A stretch of 64,000 nucleotides of DNA. Origin: Plazaster borealis. Its lineage: Eukaryota > Echinodermata > Asteroidea > Forcipulatida > Labidiasteridae. The translations under genes and the position numbers were made by a program. How positions within the stretch are numbered: position 1 is the first letter of the stretch; each line of letters starts with the position of its first letter. This document shows positions 50,543 to 54,599 of this stretch, one piece after another. Below the pieces are notes generated by a model. The model searched no databases. It had not been told where the DNA came from and worked only from the letters and a program-made list of their open reading frames with translations. Location of the stretch: contig CM037464.1 of NCBI GenBank assembly GCA_021014325.1, forward strand, positions 9,765,127 to 9,829,126, given 5' to 3'.

Positions 50543-53400
50543 ATGAACAGGCTGAACAACTGCAAGTTGGATTTTGCACACATCATAAACAGGCTTAAAT
50601 GGAATTGACAATTAATATCTACCTAATAAAATAGATTTGTTTTTCTATTATCCAAATAAATCTTTATCTAAAAAATAAAAAATAAATAAAAATCAAAAAC
50701 TTTTTTAGACACTTTTTCTCATCTATTTCTGTACTATTAAATACTTACTCTTTCATTCCACCTAGCAGAAAAGGTCCTGTGAATCTTTGGATTAAGATTC
50801 CTTTAGGCAAAGTCAGAAACCCTTCATTAAAGTCCACTGTGATACGAAAATCAATCAGGCTCTGCTCTACAGTCATTGTATGCCACTGGCCATCATTCAT
50901 TGGTCGGTCAGTTTTCACTCTACTCTCATAGAATTCACCATTTATCTCAAATGTAGTCCTTAGGTTAAATGCTGTTCAACAAAATACAAATGGAAAAAGG
51001 AACACGGTAAATACAATGGAATCAGAGGTGATGATAAGTCAGGAATCATTAACAAAAACACACTTTTTTGTAAGTATATTCTGTCAGTAGTCTTGTTGTA
51101 CTCTTAATATTCATTCCAAGTAACCAGTGTGACCACATAGCCCAAATGTGACATATGATTGCCTTTGAATTAATTTGAATGCTTACTGCATGATTAAAAA
51201 TAATTTGCTCAGCAAATTTAGTGATGAAAATGATTGATACTGTGCTCAAAATGGCTGCTGATATGTCATCTTGTATTTGATACCATAAATACAAATGGCC
51301 CATCCATCAATACCACTTGCACTACATAGCTGCCAACATTCACAAAATAATTCCTATTAGTAATATAACAGCATTTTGTGCTAGGGTCTTTAATTTGACA
51401 GTTCATTTGATTTGTATGAAACTTCAATGTTATTCTATAGTGTGGCTCCTATTTTCTTTGTCTTTGCATTTGGGGGGAAAAAATCACCTCATCTACATGT
51501 AAATCAGGGAAGGTTTTTTTCACAAGGGCTTGTCATCAATGATCTTAAAGGGACACACCGGCTTCGTTGGGCTATTTGGGCTACAAAATAGACTACAACA
51601 TGACTCCAAAGGTCTTCTTAAAATGGAGAACAGTTCCTAAAAGAAAACATCAAATTTTGCGGTTTTCGAGAATTTTTCAAAAATCGAAGGTCACATGATT
51701 TATCCGAACCAAAAAGTGGTTCAGATAAATCACGTGATCTTCGTAGTTAGTTTTACTTCCAGCCGCATAAAAGTAATTTATTGGACCAAATTTAGATTTT
51801 TTTTTGTTTCAAGTATTCATGAGTATTTGACAAAAAGACTTTGTATTCAGATTATGGATACAAGTTGTAAATAAGGATGAAAAAACAAACGTAATATTCG
51901 CATTTAGAAAGTCCGTGCAACAGAAGCGTGTTTTACGGCGCACCAGCGTGGGAGCTAGCGAAATGTAAACCTTGGGGCATATCCCGTACAGCCGGTGCCG
52001 TGTCTCGTGGGGCCCAGAAAGACAAACCCCAGAAGCATGAACTCCCCAACTTGCTGGTCTAGCAGTGAGCTTGTGGGAGGGGTAGGGAGCCAGACCATTA
52101 TTGACGTTTTGTTTTGCGAGGATTTTTAGTCTGTACCATACATATGAAGACCACTTTTATGATAGTGACAGTGCAATCGTGTTGATTGAAAGGTTTTCTG
52201 ACAAAAAAATACAAAAATACGGATCTCGCATATGCGATAGTAGGGACAGGGGGGGGGGGAAGTTGAAAGGGTGAACAATTTAAATAAAATTTGATTTTGA
52301 GGGGAACGAAAAAAAAGAATTGTTTGTTCAGGGGAACAAAAGGGTATTTTCAGGGAACGAAGGCGCATTTTCAGGGAACGAAAGCAAATCTCGAGGGAAC
52401 GAAAGCGTATCTTGAGGGAACAGAAGCGTATCTTGAGGGAATGAAAGTGTATCTCGAGGGAATGGAAACGTATCTTGAGGGAACGAAAGAATCTAGGCCT
52501 ATTACATACCCCTCAAAATCATATATTGAAGCAACTAAATAAACATTTTGAAGGAATGAAATTACCTCCAAGGACAAGGATATATTGAAGCAACTAAATA
52601 AACATTTTGAAGGAATGAAATTACAATTCAGGGGAAACAGTAAACCGGTGTGCCCCTTTAATGTTTCTACTGACATTTGTGTCTCTTCGTTGATGTAATT
52701 TTAGTGAAAAAGTCATTACATTGAAATATACAACTGTACTTAAACAGCAGTCTGAGTCACCAACCATTTGCGTTGAACTACACACACCTTGTATAATACA
52801 CATTGATTACCTTTTCAGGAACTTCCTCCCTTCTTTTACAACAGTAAATAGTCCTTTCCATTTCACTGTAGGCCTCACAATGCATGATGTAATCACTACA
52901 AATGTTGGGTGAAATTTCTCAAATTCGCGATAAAAAAGTTGATGTTTTGGAAGCCATCTTGAAATCACCGTCTTTGCACTGGTTCCCTCACATGTCATTT
53001 CCACACCATGTACTGGTACCCAATGCATGTGCCTCCATGATATCAATACTACATTAACCAATGTTCACAATGTTTCAAATTCAGTGTTCGAGAATGTTTA
53101 CTACTATTTTTCTTGTTTGTACTGGTAAACACTGATAAATTTGTATTATTTACAAATTGTTTGTAATAGTTGGCAACTATGGAAACTCAATCCCCAAATG
53201 CATCATCTACTTTCATCAGAAAAGCCTACCATTCTCAATTATTGCTGTCAATGATTTTTGTTTGCTTGTTTGATGAAACAATACAACATTCTCTCCAGAT
53301 GTACGAAACTTGAAGTATAATGAGTTGCTATTCCATGGCTCCAAAGTGATGAAGTCTTGAGAGCGAGAGATGGTAGCTGTATGACCTCTGTATTCTTTAT
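1..53400 (-). CDS. Neurexin/CNTNAP-family LamG-EGF single-pass membrane protein (14 exons, both ends incomplete)
   Basis: Fourteen minus-strand exons join into one open frame of 2,139 nt with every splice phase matching: 53230-53400, 50749-50971, 47610-47705, 44116-44255, 41118-41366, 35562-35714, 34767-34907, 34266-34415, 33183-33419, 17252-17337, 16184-16334, 15097-15257, 6946-7054 and 1-72. Domain order is LamG, EGF, LamG, EGF, LamG, a Thr/Pro linker, one transmembrane helix and a basic cytoplasmic start (KVRKE). Proteins of the neurexin and contactin-associated families are cell-adhesion receptors at synapses and septate or paranodal junctions, where LamG domains bind extracellular partners; I infer a similar role. 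The last half matches CNTNAP order but lacks the fibrinogen-like module between the first EGF and the next LamG. Axotactin-like or neurexin-like naming is equally possible. The 5' exons (signal peptide) are missing at the assembly gap, and the cytoplasmic tail continues past base 1. Confidence 0.85.
758..898. mobile_element. Small hairpin MITE (TIR family 1)
   Basis: Imperfect inverted repeat of about 35-bp arms. The left arm begins AGACCGTGCAAGTC and the right arm ends GCACAGTCT, with TA on both flanks. The same terminal motif ends the larger element at 60687-61435. It has no coding capacity. Confidence 0.6.
2025..2867. mobile_element. TIR element with internal repeats of its own terminal motif
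   Basis: Ends are inverted repeats of 27 bp with one mismatch (left GTCAGCAATTTCACAAAG, right ending GTGAAATTGCTGAC). Inside, at about 2300-2580, two to three copies of a 120-bp unit repeat the TTTCACGAAG-GCCAAAA part of the terminus. Open frames here reflect the repeat and not a gene. Non-autonomous DNA transposon, superfamily unknown. Confidence 0.65.
3300..4190 (-). pseudogene. LINE reverse-transcriptase C-terminal remnant (copy 1)
   Basis: Minus-strand frames, broken by stops and shifts, give the post-RT region of a LINE polyprotein: NMIKAINTLAVSLMRYSAGF, then TREDLNVTDRRTRKFMTMHA and LWSEGGRGLLSVADSVN, followed lower down by CHLIDIVVLGG and EKIEKYQDL. I know this R-R-T-R-K-x-M-T-M-H segment from non-LTR retrotransposons of aquatic invertebrates. 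It is not functional. Confidence 0.7.
5330..5810 (-). pseudogene. LINE C-terminal zinc-knuckle remnant (copy 2)
   Basis: Minus-strand frames carry FPMCRMCYKAEETVFHIVSK and then YGVKVLAKWHDHVPEKVEE and QRLPDVVVLDKSKK. A C-x2-C...H-x4-C knuckle followed by the D-K-x-K-K-C tail belongs to the same LINE family as 3300-4190. The two copies cover overlapping parts of the polyprotein, so they are separate insertions or a rearranged one. Confidence 0.7.
6946..7054 (-). CDS. Exon: juxtamembrane segment and start of transmembrane helix
   Basis: This 109-nt exon runs from phase 0 to phase 1. The acceptor is TTATTCACAG and the donor is GCCG|GTAAGA. It encodes MRTMPPWNSQ, then SLPPELVSSSPINWILIAA. The helix begins at the end of the exon and continues in the exon at 1-72. 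Confidence 0.82.
7480..8620. repeat. Block with helically phased GTT/AAC motifs around a TATA box
   Basis: On the left of the centre, GTT(C) recurs at 7918, 7928, 7939, 7950, 7959, 7969, 7989 and 8000. On the right, AAC or GAC recurs at 8222, 8233, 8242, 8253, 8273, 8304, 8314, 8325, 8335, 8356 and 8367. Spacing averages 10.3-10.4 bp, the DNA helical repeat, and the motif orientation flips between halves. I recognise no protein in it. It may be a non-autonomous transposon with subterminal binding-site arrays. Confidence 0.5.
8047..8054 (+). promoter_or_regulatory. TATA box candidate
   Basis: TATAAATA followed by GGGGCC sits at the centre of the phased-motif block, between the GTT half and the AAC half. 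It is a textbook TATA match, but no downstream gene is recognised. Confidence 0.3.
8625..8793. mobile_element. Foldback MITE
   Basis: Arms of about 80 bp: the left starts GGTATAAATGCAAACAA and contains CCCTAGCAGAGTCTTTCTC; the right is its inverse, ending TTGTTTGCATGCATAAAACC. A shorter relative is at 32665-32745. Confidence 0.6.
8892..10323. repeat. 52-bp minisatellite, left part
   Basis: About 27 tandem copies of a 52-bp unit containing AACCAGTATGACTATTGGG and CAAGTACGCGAGACCAGAAG. Some copies carry a 2-bp insertion (GCCATAGGAAC) or GTTCC for GTGCC. Apparent open frames in it are repeat artefacts. The array continues at 14410. Confidence 0.95.
10621..10821 (+). CDS. LINE: basic N-terminal segment
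   Basis: A 66-codon frame with an ATG and the basic stretch TTKRGYRGGMLRNK, then a Pro/Thr-rich segment. In related LINEs such a K-R-G-x-R-G-G stretch sits just upstream of the endonuclease in the same polyprotein, so the stop here may be another break; it could also be a separate small ORF. Confidence 0.5.
   Translation: MAHNLVTRPFTSKKWIELKKFKIVRTTKRGYRGGMLRNKFPIPTVVTPPTHSPLTKPFVGLYVSIT
10821..11324 (+). pseudogene. LINE: apurinic-type endonuclease, N-terminal part
   Basis: The frame encodes RLAIWNANSLKKK, FAITESWLSGDD, GKGGGLCLF, FIIYRPPPS and TMAGDF, the motifs of the exonuclease-endonuclease-phosphatase fold that nicks target DNA. There is no ATG at its start. It ends at a premature stop in a run of five T (11319-11324); the domain continues in the next frame, so one extra T accounts for the break. 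Confidence 0.85.
11374..13821 (+). CDS. LINE: endonuclease end plus reverse transcriptase
   Basis: The 815-codon frame starts inside the endonuclease (HGHTLDLVITR, SDHHAIKC) and continues through the reverse transcriptase: LNNYRPISNLKFLFKTIERV, LLDFSSAFDTINHDILLKRL, GVPQGSVLGP and the catalytic SYADDTQLY. The C-terminal region has RLDYCNSLLFGLP and LHWLPVAHRIKFK. RT primes on nicked DNA and copies the element. Near the end a 33-codon segment is repeated exactly in frame (13488-13586 and 13587-13685). All catalytic motifs are present, but the copy is separated from its N-terminus by a frameshift. Confidence 0.92.
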   Translation: MLDSSGLQQHVTGSTHRHGHTLDLVITRMDEHVVADIEIVRGLPSDHHAIKCQLDLSRPRPIKKLAKSRELRKIDILKFNKDIEQSALATHPVVDLHQFVARYELILSELLDRHAPMKSRLITLRPNAPWYTDDLRVIKVKRRQLERAWIASGLAIDKQLFVDQCKKYRRMLEQAKCTYYRAKVVGCDTRQLFQLVDTFFRATPVKRQVLPPHDCAQTLANDFADFFYTKTKNLCSNLDTIPQPTTSVDISELCEHTFSSFSEVTESEVRKVISESAIKSCPLDPLPGTVMKQCLDSLVPSITCIINQSLTTGVVPPELKIARVVPLIKKPSLDVEHLNNYRPISNLKFLFKTIERVASSQLNAYLQQRGLYVQRQSAYRRFHSTETALVRVHNDLLQAVDRHQEAILLLLDFSSAFDTINHDILLKRLHCRYGISNTALDWFASYIQGRRQYVDISGVPSIELPLEEGVPQGSVLGPTLFTMYSAPISDIINSHGIHHMSYADDTQLYVIFDPAKRSEAITTIEICVRDIKAWAVQNKMALNDSKTEVVHLSSRFLKVPSQPQIIFGESPVATTNSVRDLGVIIDSTLAMKEHVRSVTKSSSFALHKISRIRKYLDKKASERLIHAFVTSRLDYCNSLLFGLPASDIAKLQRIQNSAARLVSRTKYRVHIQPVLFSLHWLPVAHRIKFKLLLLTYKILHELAPVYLSEMITPYQPNCTLRSSSKNRLCQPVKGRTAFYLSEMITPYQPNCTLRSSSKNRLCQPVKGRTAFYGDRAFSQSAPSLWNSLLEHIRASNSLDRFKTILKTYLFKLAFN
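13488..13685 (+). repeat. 99-bp in-frame tandem duplication inside the LINE
   Basis: The 99-bp unit beginning TTATCTGAGTGAGATG is repeated twice in tandem with no differences that I see. It duplicates 33 codons (from YLSEMITPY to GRTAF) just before YGDRAF, without disturbing the frame. Confidence 0.93.
14410..14700. repeat. 52-bp minisatellite, right part
   Basis: About 5.5 further copies of the same 52-bp unit, in the same orientation and phase as the left part. The LINE therefore split one array. Confidence 0.93.
14701..15096. other. Intron, nothing recognised
   Basis: AT-rich sequence downstream of the stalk exon. I see no gene or repeat structure in it. The same applies to 15258-16183. 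Confidence 0.5.
15097..15257 (-). CDS. Exon: end of LamG 3 and Thr/Pro stalk
   Basis: This 161-nt exon runs from phase 1 to phase 0. The acceptor is GTTCATGACAG and the donor is ATG|GTAATT. It encodes LTYNGKHPLETLF, then an acidic, polar stretch with the cysteine that can close the LamG disulfide (RQQCQMF) and a stalk ATTPVIPTQPIM. Such Thr/Pro stretches before the membrane are often O-glycosylated. Confidence 0.87.
16184..16334 (-). CDS. Exon: later part of LamG domain 3
   Basis: This 151-nt exon runs from phase 0 to phase 1. The acceptor is GCATTTGTAG and the donor is GACAG|GTACGT. It starts with VDNIGYEY, completing the V-D-N strand, and carries YLMVVGGVETNMTSYGL and GYTGCLTG. The Gly-Tyr-Thr-Gly-Cys-Leu motif resembles the last LamG domain of contactin-associated proteins. 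Confidence 0.88.
16474..16716. mobile_element. Short TIR element
   Basis: Inverted ends GTCCAAAGTTGTCAACA (from 16481) and TGTTGACAACTTTGGAC (to about 16711) flank 200 bp that includes a run of C (16648-16660). It has no coding capacity. Confidence 0.6.
17252..17337 (-). CDS. Exon: middle of LamG domain 3
   Basis: This 86-nt exon runs from phase 1 to phase 0. The acceptor is TTTTTTTTTCAAG and the donor is GAT|GTAAGT. It encodes GPFNDTFRHVVVFKRFGNRV, the LamG strand that normally carries N-D-x-x-x-H and the basic residue. Confidence 0.87.
17560..17665 (+). mobile_element. LINE 3'-tail remnant
   Basis: GTATTGCGCATTGAGAC, then GATGCACTATATAAG and ACTATTATTA resemble the 3' hairpin and microsatellite tail of the LINE at 14340-14409. 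Only the last 100 or so bases are present. Confidence 0.45.
18730..19440 (+). repeat. 129-bp tandem subrepeats, block 1
   Basis: Six units, each with TTACCGTGACCCCATGTTGA, an ACTTCCGGGTCAACCGGAAG palindrome and TTTTCAGTTATAGACC. The same unit recurs at 20490-21030, 21750-22890 and 24000-24210. Confidence 0.85.
20490..22890 (+). repeat. 129-bp tandem subrepeats, blocks 2 and 3
   Basis: About five units (20490-21030) and nine or ten units (21750-22890) of the same subrepeat, separated by the 5' portion of the next copy (21060-21740). Confidence 0.8.
23455..23745. mobile_element. MITE copy (three-copy foldback family), partial
   Basis: Contains TTTGGTAATTGTCAAAGACC and CAGAGGGAGCCGTTTCTCAC, shared with 33670-34052 and, in opposite orientation, 56692-57045. 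It is inserted within family A. Confidence 0.65.
24340..31906 (+). mobile_element. Helitron-like repeat family B: tandem 1-kb units
   Basis: Three successive 5' hairpins (AGCTGTTTCGCTAGCGGAGC and variants at 24341, 24388, 24449) precede eight tandem units bounded by TTATTTGTCTGTTTCAG. Boundaries end at 24530, 25459, 26466, 27566, 28511, 28900, 29846 and 30830. Units are 0.93-1.1 kb, one being a 389-bp truncation. Three end with hairpin GCATTTGTGCACAAATGC and CTAG-T (25430-25433, 27539-27542, 31903-31906). Units are nearly identical over long stretches, implying recent amplification. Each holds several TGACGTCA palindromes and an ACTTCCGGTCGAAACCGGAA motif related to family A. Confidence 0.65.
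31907..33182. other. Intron remainder
   Basis: A TTA microsatellite (31907-31930) and then AT-rich sequence. A short palindromic remnant at 32665-32745 contains CCCTAGCAGCGTCTTTCTCA and its inverse, a relative of the foldback at 8625. Nothing else is recognised. Confidence 0.5.
33183..33419 (-). CDS. Exon: N-terminal half of LamG domain 3
   Basis: This 237-nt exon has phase 1 at both ends. The acceptor is TGATTATCAG and the donor is TCAA|GTAAGT. It continues from the EGF as CEE-EYGAQF and encodes LEFGFSTDQSSGVLFYVRN and MILLNGGDLEAYIDLGAG. The next exon is 15.8 kb away across the repeat arrays. Confidence 0.9.
33670..34052. mobile_element. MITE copy (three-copy foldback family), complete
   Basis: Ends are inverted: AAAGACACTGGACACCTTTG on the left and CAATAGTGTCCAGTGCCTTT on the right. 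The interior has GTCAAAGACCAGTCTTCTC and CAGAGGGAGCCGTTTC. This family is one reason I suspect a sea-star genome. Confidence 0.7.
34266..34415 (-). CDS. Exon: EGF-like domain 2
   Basis: This 150-nt exon has phase 1 at both ends. The acceptor is TTTCTTATCAG and the donor is GAAG|GTAAGA. It encodes the EGF pattern HCSVNPCKNGGVC, then FTCNCTGTSYSGKTCEE. The C-N-C-T-G-T-x-Y-x-G-x-x-C ending is characteristic of the EGF repeats of neurexins and CNTNAPs. Confidence 0.92.
34767..34907 (-). CDS. Exon: C-terminal end of LamG domain 2
   Basis: This 141-nt exon has phase 1 at both ends when the acceptor ACAAAG|GT is used; the donor is CAGA|GTATGT. It encodes IVQTFVGGAPNTMTSLTGLK, then GCLRGLVVNGQPW, the closing LamG strands. 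A better-looking acceptor (CTTATCAG) lies 13 nt upstream at 34921, but it breaks the frame with the previous exon, so the 5' boundary is uncertain. Confidence 0.8.
35182..35379 (-). CDS. Possible second cassette exon, function unknown
   Basis: A 198-nt open segment lies between an acceptor (TTGTTATTAG) and a weak donor (AGAG|GTTTGG), phase 1 at both ends, in the intron after the preceding LamG exon. It encodes 66 residues with four cysteines (VCVLYKYKC, then EFCPTLLCPS). The C-x4-C-P ending is loosely like a VWC module, but I do not assign a family. The constitutive LamG reading does not need it. Confidence 0.3.
35562..35714 (-). CDS. Exon: middle of LamG domain 2
   Basis: This 153-nt exon has phase 1 at both ends. 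The acceptor is TTTTTAAATTTAG and the donor is CAAG|GTAAAA. It encodes LNNGEWVEVTVERQQHSTVV, the LamG equivalent of the conserved N-D-G-x-W-H strand (here Trp-Val), followed by a strand and a loop. Confidence 0.88.
35715..37456. other. Intron segment, unassigned minus-strand open stretches
   Basis: Minus-strand frames at 36145-36426 (93 codons, hydrophobic, with KIPHIIMVTLFLIETALAI), 35877-36290 and 36915-37175 are longer than most background but have no splice context, no shared frame and no family that I recognise. They could be pieces of a decayed pseudogene or chance. The rest has no visible structure. Confidence 0.3.
37457..38276. mobile_element. TIR element with TAA flanks (PIF/Harbinger-like)
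   Basis: Inverted ends of about 40 bp: TGCAGGCGTCAATTTGAAGC on the left and GCTTCAAATTGACGCCTGCA on the right, flanked by TAA on both sides, the three-base duplication of PIF/Harbinger. Frames of 126 codons (37646-38026, plus) and 103 codons (minus) overlap on both strands and match no transposase that I know. Probably non-autonomous. Confidence 0.6.
38325..38865. repeat. 32-bp minisatellite
   Basis: About 17 tandem copies of a 32-bp unit, GTGGAGTATGGCTTGTGGTT plus AGGTGTCATAAG, with few substitutions (GCCATAA, AATGTGG). There are no unique spacers. Confidence 0.95.
39358..39489 (-). CDS. WAP (four-disulfide core) cassette exon within the LamG 2 intron
   Basis: This is a 132-nt, phase 1-1 open exon with acceptor CCATTTGTAG and donor GCAG|GTAATT. 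It encodes a complete WAP domain with all eight cysteines in order: CP..., VLCTHYCKDDTQC, then MKCCPFGCGTQCVLP. WAP domains are small extracellular modules, often protease inhibitors or antimicrobials. Its flanking phases equal those of the LamG exons either side, so it can be included or skipped without a frame change. Skipping restores a continuous LamG domain; inclusion would place a WAP loop just before the NGEWVEV strand. It could instead be an exon of a nested gene, or of another isoform. Confidence 0.75.
40063..40765. mobile_element. TIR element with ATCGCGAT palindromes (hAT-like)
   Basis: Ends TAAGCTTGGGCGATAT and ATCGCCCAAGCTTA are inverted. Both subterminal regions carry clustered TATCGCGATATTCGATAATA motifs. 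Flanks ACTACATGT and ACTACAATGT look like an imperfect target duplication. An inner inverted pair, CAACCTCGTCCCCA (40356) and TGGGGACGAGGTTG (40426), is nested. No transposase is visible. Confidence 0.6.
41118..41366 (-). CDS. Exon: N-terminal half of LamG domain 2
   Basis: This 249-nt exon has phase 1 at both ends. The acceptor is TTTTTTATAG and the donor is GAAA|GTAAGTT. It encodes NLNLGFRTIESQALILYATD and then FIQMELVNGTTFVFQFNSG, standard LamG strands. The intron that follows (41117 down to 35715) splits this domain and holds the WAP exon. Confidence 0.9.
41787..42136. mobile_element. TIR MITE (family sharing ends with 48128-48262)
   Basis: The left end GGGGAATAAAAGAGTAGTG and the right end CGCCACTCATTTATTCCC are inverted relatives. 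An inner segment contains AACCCTGCAGGGTCATGA, as in the copy at 48128. It abuts the 40-bp minisatellite. Confidence 0.5.
42125..43445. repeat. 40-bp minisatellite
   Basis: About 33 copies of a roughly 40-bp unit, GTTGTGAATCTGTTATAGAG plus GATTTGAATCCATTATAATG. The first copies (42125-42420) are more divergent and shorter. One or two further copies follow the foldback element at 43915-43960. Confidence 0.93.
43483..43899. mobile_element. Foldback element inside the 40-bp array
   Basis: Arms of about 135 bp run from GGTTTGCGGTAACACCA (left) to TGGTGTTACCGCAAACC (right) with few mismatches. The centre carries its own perfect hairpin, AGTGAGTTCTTAATAG and its inverse, at 43617-43653. It is non-coding. 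Confidence 0.8.
44116..44255 (-). CDS. Exon: EGF-like domain 1
   Basis: This 140-nt exon runs from phase 2 to phase 1. The acceptor is CCTTAACAG and the donor is ATAG|GTACTG. It encodes six cysteines in EGF spacing: CESNPCQHDGRCVDHW, then YTCICAHPAQTGKDC. No Asp/Asn-x-Asp/Glu calcium motif is obvious before the first cysteine. Confidence 0.9.
44353..44443 (-). mobile_element. tRNA-derived SINE fragment
   Basis: Read on the minus strand: GGGCTAGATAGCTTAGTTGG (A-box-like), then a B-box-like GGTTGAAAGTCC and a TAGTCAATTTTCTTTTTCAA tail, as in 45280-45368. Confidence 0.6.
44589..45164. mobile_element. TIR element (hAT-like ends)
   Basis: Inverted ends CAGTGTTCTCCAAC and GTTGGAGAACACTG are flanked by AGGTT on both sides. 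The CAGTG start resembles hAT termini, but the flank is shorter than the usual 8 bp. The interior has a GC-rich hairpin (GTGGCGCACCGCCATGC) and long A and T runs at 44680-44730. Confidence 0.6.
45280..45415 (+). mobile_element. tRNA-derived SINE, one full head and one truncated head
   Basis: The first copy (45280-45368) is tRNA-like: acceptor pairing GGCTAG/CTAGTC, D arm GCTC...GAGC, loop CTGTTAG with GTT in the anticodon position, and a perfect T arm GCAGG-TTCAAGT-CCTGC. The anticodon stem pairs at only three of five positions and a spacer base is missing, so it is a SINE head and not a working tRNA-Asn. A second head starts at 45369 and stops near 45415. Confidence 0.65.
45416..46707. other. 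Intron segment, nothing assigned
   Basis: AT-rich sequence with A and T homopolymer runs at 45774-45830 and a small palindrome GATCGCTGCTTGCAGCGATC near 46167. I see no exon. The following stretch 46981-47609 has two short plus-strand frames (47069 and 47270) with no recognisable domain. Confidence 0.4.
46708..46977 (-). pseudogene. LINE reverse-transcriptase fragment
   Basis: The frame reads FPQGSMLGPLLVCININDLC, then FSFTSFADDSSICYPSQQ and SLWYMAKKLLIN: the P-Q-G-S-x-L-G-P-L-L, F-A-D-D and W-x-x-x-N-K/K-L motifs of a non-LTR reverse transcriptase. Only about 90 codons remain. Confidence 0.8.
47610..47705 (-). CDS. Exon: C-terminal end of LamG domain 1
   Basis: This 96-nt exon is phase 2 at both ends. 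The acceptor is TTTGTCAACAG and the donor is GA|GTAAGTT. Joined to the previous exon it reads ...GGMKE-LPRGTEGMTGCVTEFTYNGG, the usual closing strand of a LamG domain with its conserved Gly-Cys. Confidence 0.88.
48128..48262. mobile_element. Short hairpin MITE
   Basis: Inverted ends AAAAAGAGTGGTGACTCAG and CTTGTCGCATACTCTTTTT, with an inner palindrome around CAGGGTCGTGGCC and GGCCATGACCCTG. Same family as 41787-42136. Confidence 0.55.
48582..50221. mobile_element. TA-flanked 16-bp TIR element, 1.64 kb
   Basis: A perfect inverted pair, GGCCGTGATCAACCCC (48582) and GGGGTTGATCACGGCC (ending 50221), is flanked by TA on each side, as in Tc1/mariner-type elements. The interior is AT-rich with short frames only and no D,D,E transposase that I can see, so it is non-autonomous. 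Confidence 0.55.
50222..50748. other. Intron segment with AAAT microsatellite
   Basis: An (AAAT)n run of about eight units lies at 50510-50545. Nothing else is recognised here or in 50972-51544. Confidence 0.6.
50749..50971 (-). CDS. Exon: core of LamG domain 1
   Basis: This 223-nt exon runs from phase 1 to phase 2. The acceptor is TTGAACAG and the donor is GA|GTAAGT. It contains the LamG signature NDGQWHTMTVEQ, then FRITVDF and the strand GPFLLGGMKE. It is too interrupted by AT-rich flanks to be a long open frame, but splice sites and phase agree with both neighbours. Confidence 0.85.
51549..52657. mobile_element. TTAA-flanked TIR element carrying a minisatellite
   Basis: Ends AGGGACACACCGG and CCGGTGTGCCCCT are inverted with one mismatch and flanked by TTAA (51545-51548, 52658-52661), the target duplication of piggyBac-type elements. 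The interior holds a palindrome (TTATCCGAACC and GGTTCAGATAA near 51700-51730) and the 21-bp repeat at 52300-52490. Confidence 0.6.
52300..52490. repeat. 21-bp minisatellite
   Basis: About nine copies of GAGGGAACGAAAGCGTATCTT-like units. The reading frame through it repeats E-G-T-K-A-Y-L, a product of the 21-bp period. A second, 60-bp duplication (GAAGCAACTAAATAAACATT) follows at 52527-52625. Confidence 0.85.
53230..53400 (-). CDS. Exon: N-terminal half of LamG domain 1
   Basis: This 171-nt exon has phase 1 at both ends. The acceptor is ...TTTATTTCAG and the donor follows ...GAGAATG with GTAGGC. It encodes EYRGHTATISRSQDFITLEP and then the hydrophobic strands LYFKFRT and VVLFH typical of a LamG beta-sandwich. 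It is the most 5' exon I can find; its upstream partner must lie across the gap. Confidence 0.85.
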
Positions 53401-53500
53401 CTGAAATAAAGAATAAACTTGCACATAAACAAGTTGTATACATAGTATACAAATATGGTTTGCTGGTGGACAGTTGCTATTAGCTCCCCAAGGTAGAGGA

Positions 53501-54000
53501 NNNNNNNNNNNNNNNNNNNNNNNNNNNNNNNNNNNNNNNNNNNNNNNNNNNNNNNNNNNNNNNNNNNNNNNNNNNNNNNNNNNNNNNNNNNNNNNNNNNN
53601 NNNNNNNNNNNNNNNNNNNNNNNNNNNNNNNNNNNNNNNNNNNNNNNNNNNNNNNNNNNNNNNNNNNNNNNNNNNNNNNNNNNNNNNNNNNNNNNNNNNN
53701 NNNNNNNNNNNNNNNNNNNNNNNNNNNNNNNNNNNNNNNNNNNNNNNNNNNNNNNNNNNNNNNNNNNNNNNNNNNNNNNNNNNNNNNNNNNNNNNNNNNN
53801 NNNNNNNNNNNNNNNNNNNNNNNNNNNNNNNNNNNNNNNNNNNNNNNNNNNNNNNNNNNNNNNNNNNNNNNNNNNNNNNNNNNNNNNNNNNNNNNNNNNN
53901 NNNNNNNNNNNNNNNNNNNNNNNNNNNNNNNNNNNNNNNNNNNNNNNNNNNNNNNNNNNNNNNNNNNNNNNNNNNNNNNNNNNNNNNNNNNNNNNNNNNN
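53501..54000. other. Assembly gap (500 N)
   Basis: Exactly 500 ambiguous bases, a conventional size for a gap of unknown length. It removes the region that should contain the upstream exon of the minus-strand gene. Orientation and distance across it are unproven. Confidence 0.99.
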
Positions 54001-54537
54001 TTTTTAACTGTAAAAAAAGGGTTTTTTTACCCCGAAGTAGTAACAACCAGTAGTGTCCGCCATGTTGACTTTGGAACGTGCCTGGGCGATACCATTGTAC
54101 TGCAGGGGTCGAAAATTATCATGGTAGCGAGCGACCTGTTCGTGTGTTGACATCATCAGTTAGCATCAGTTCTACAATTTCAACGGCAGTTGAATTTAAT
54201 ATTAAACGAATAAGCTCATTGTTATGACTATTATAAGTCATAGTTTTGTATTTGTGATCGTATTATTTTGGAAGAACATTTCCATTTGTATCAACATGAC
54301 CTTATAGTATTAGATGATTTATGACAGCCACTTAATATCTAGTCTTTCAAATATTAAAAGAACTTTTTAAAAAAAATCATAAAAAACAGCAGTACATAAA
54401 CAACTATGCGGTACATAAGCAACTATGCCCAAAGAACTTACCTATTGCATAATGGTATCGTCCAAGTACGGTTGAAAGACAACACGGCGAAGTTACTACT
54501 TCAGGGTAAAAAAACCTTTTTTTTAACAGTTAAAAAT
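54001..54537. mobile_element. Foldback element abutting the gap
   Basis: The left arm TTTTTAACTGTAAAAAAAGG...GAAGTAGTAAC (54001-54046) is inverted at 54492-54537 (GTTACTACTTCAGGG...AACAGTTAAAAA). Similarity extends about 55 bp further inward (CGATACCATTG on both arms). The left end may be cut by the gap. Confidence 0.6.
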
Positions 54538-54599
54538 ACAATTTTTTCAACAGAATGAAGGTTATATAGATACATATGACTCTCCTACACATATGTAAT

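Noticed and set aside
52291..52542. Protein with tandem EGTKAYL-like repeats
   Set aside because: The repeat follows a 21-bp minisatellite inside a transposable element and there is no gene context.
53474..54046. Long open frames on both strands
   Set aside because: They consist almost entirely of the N gap.
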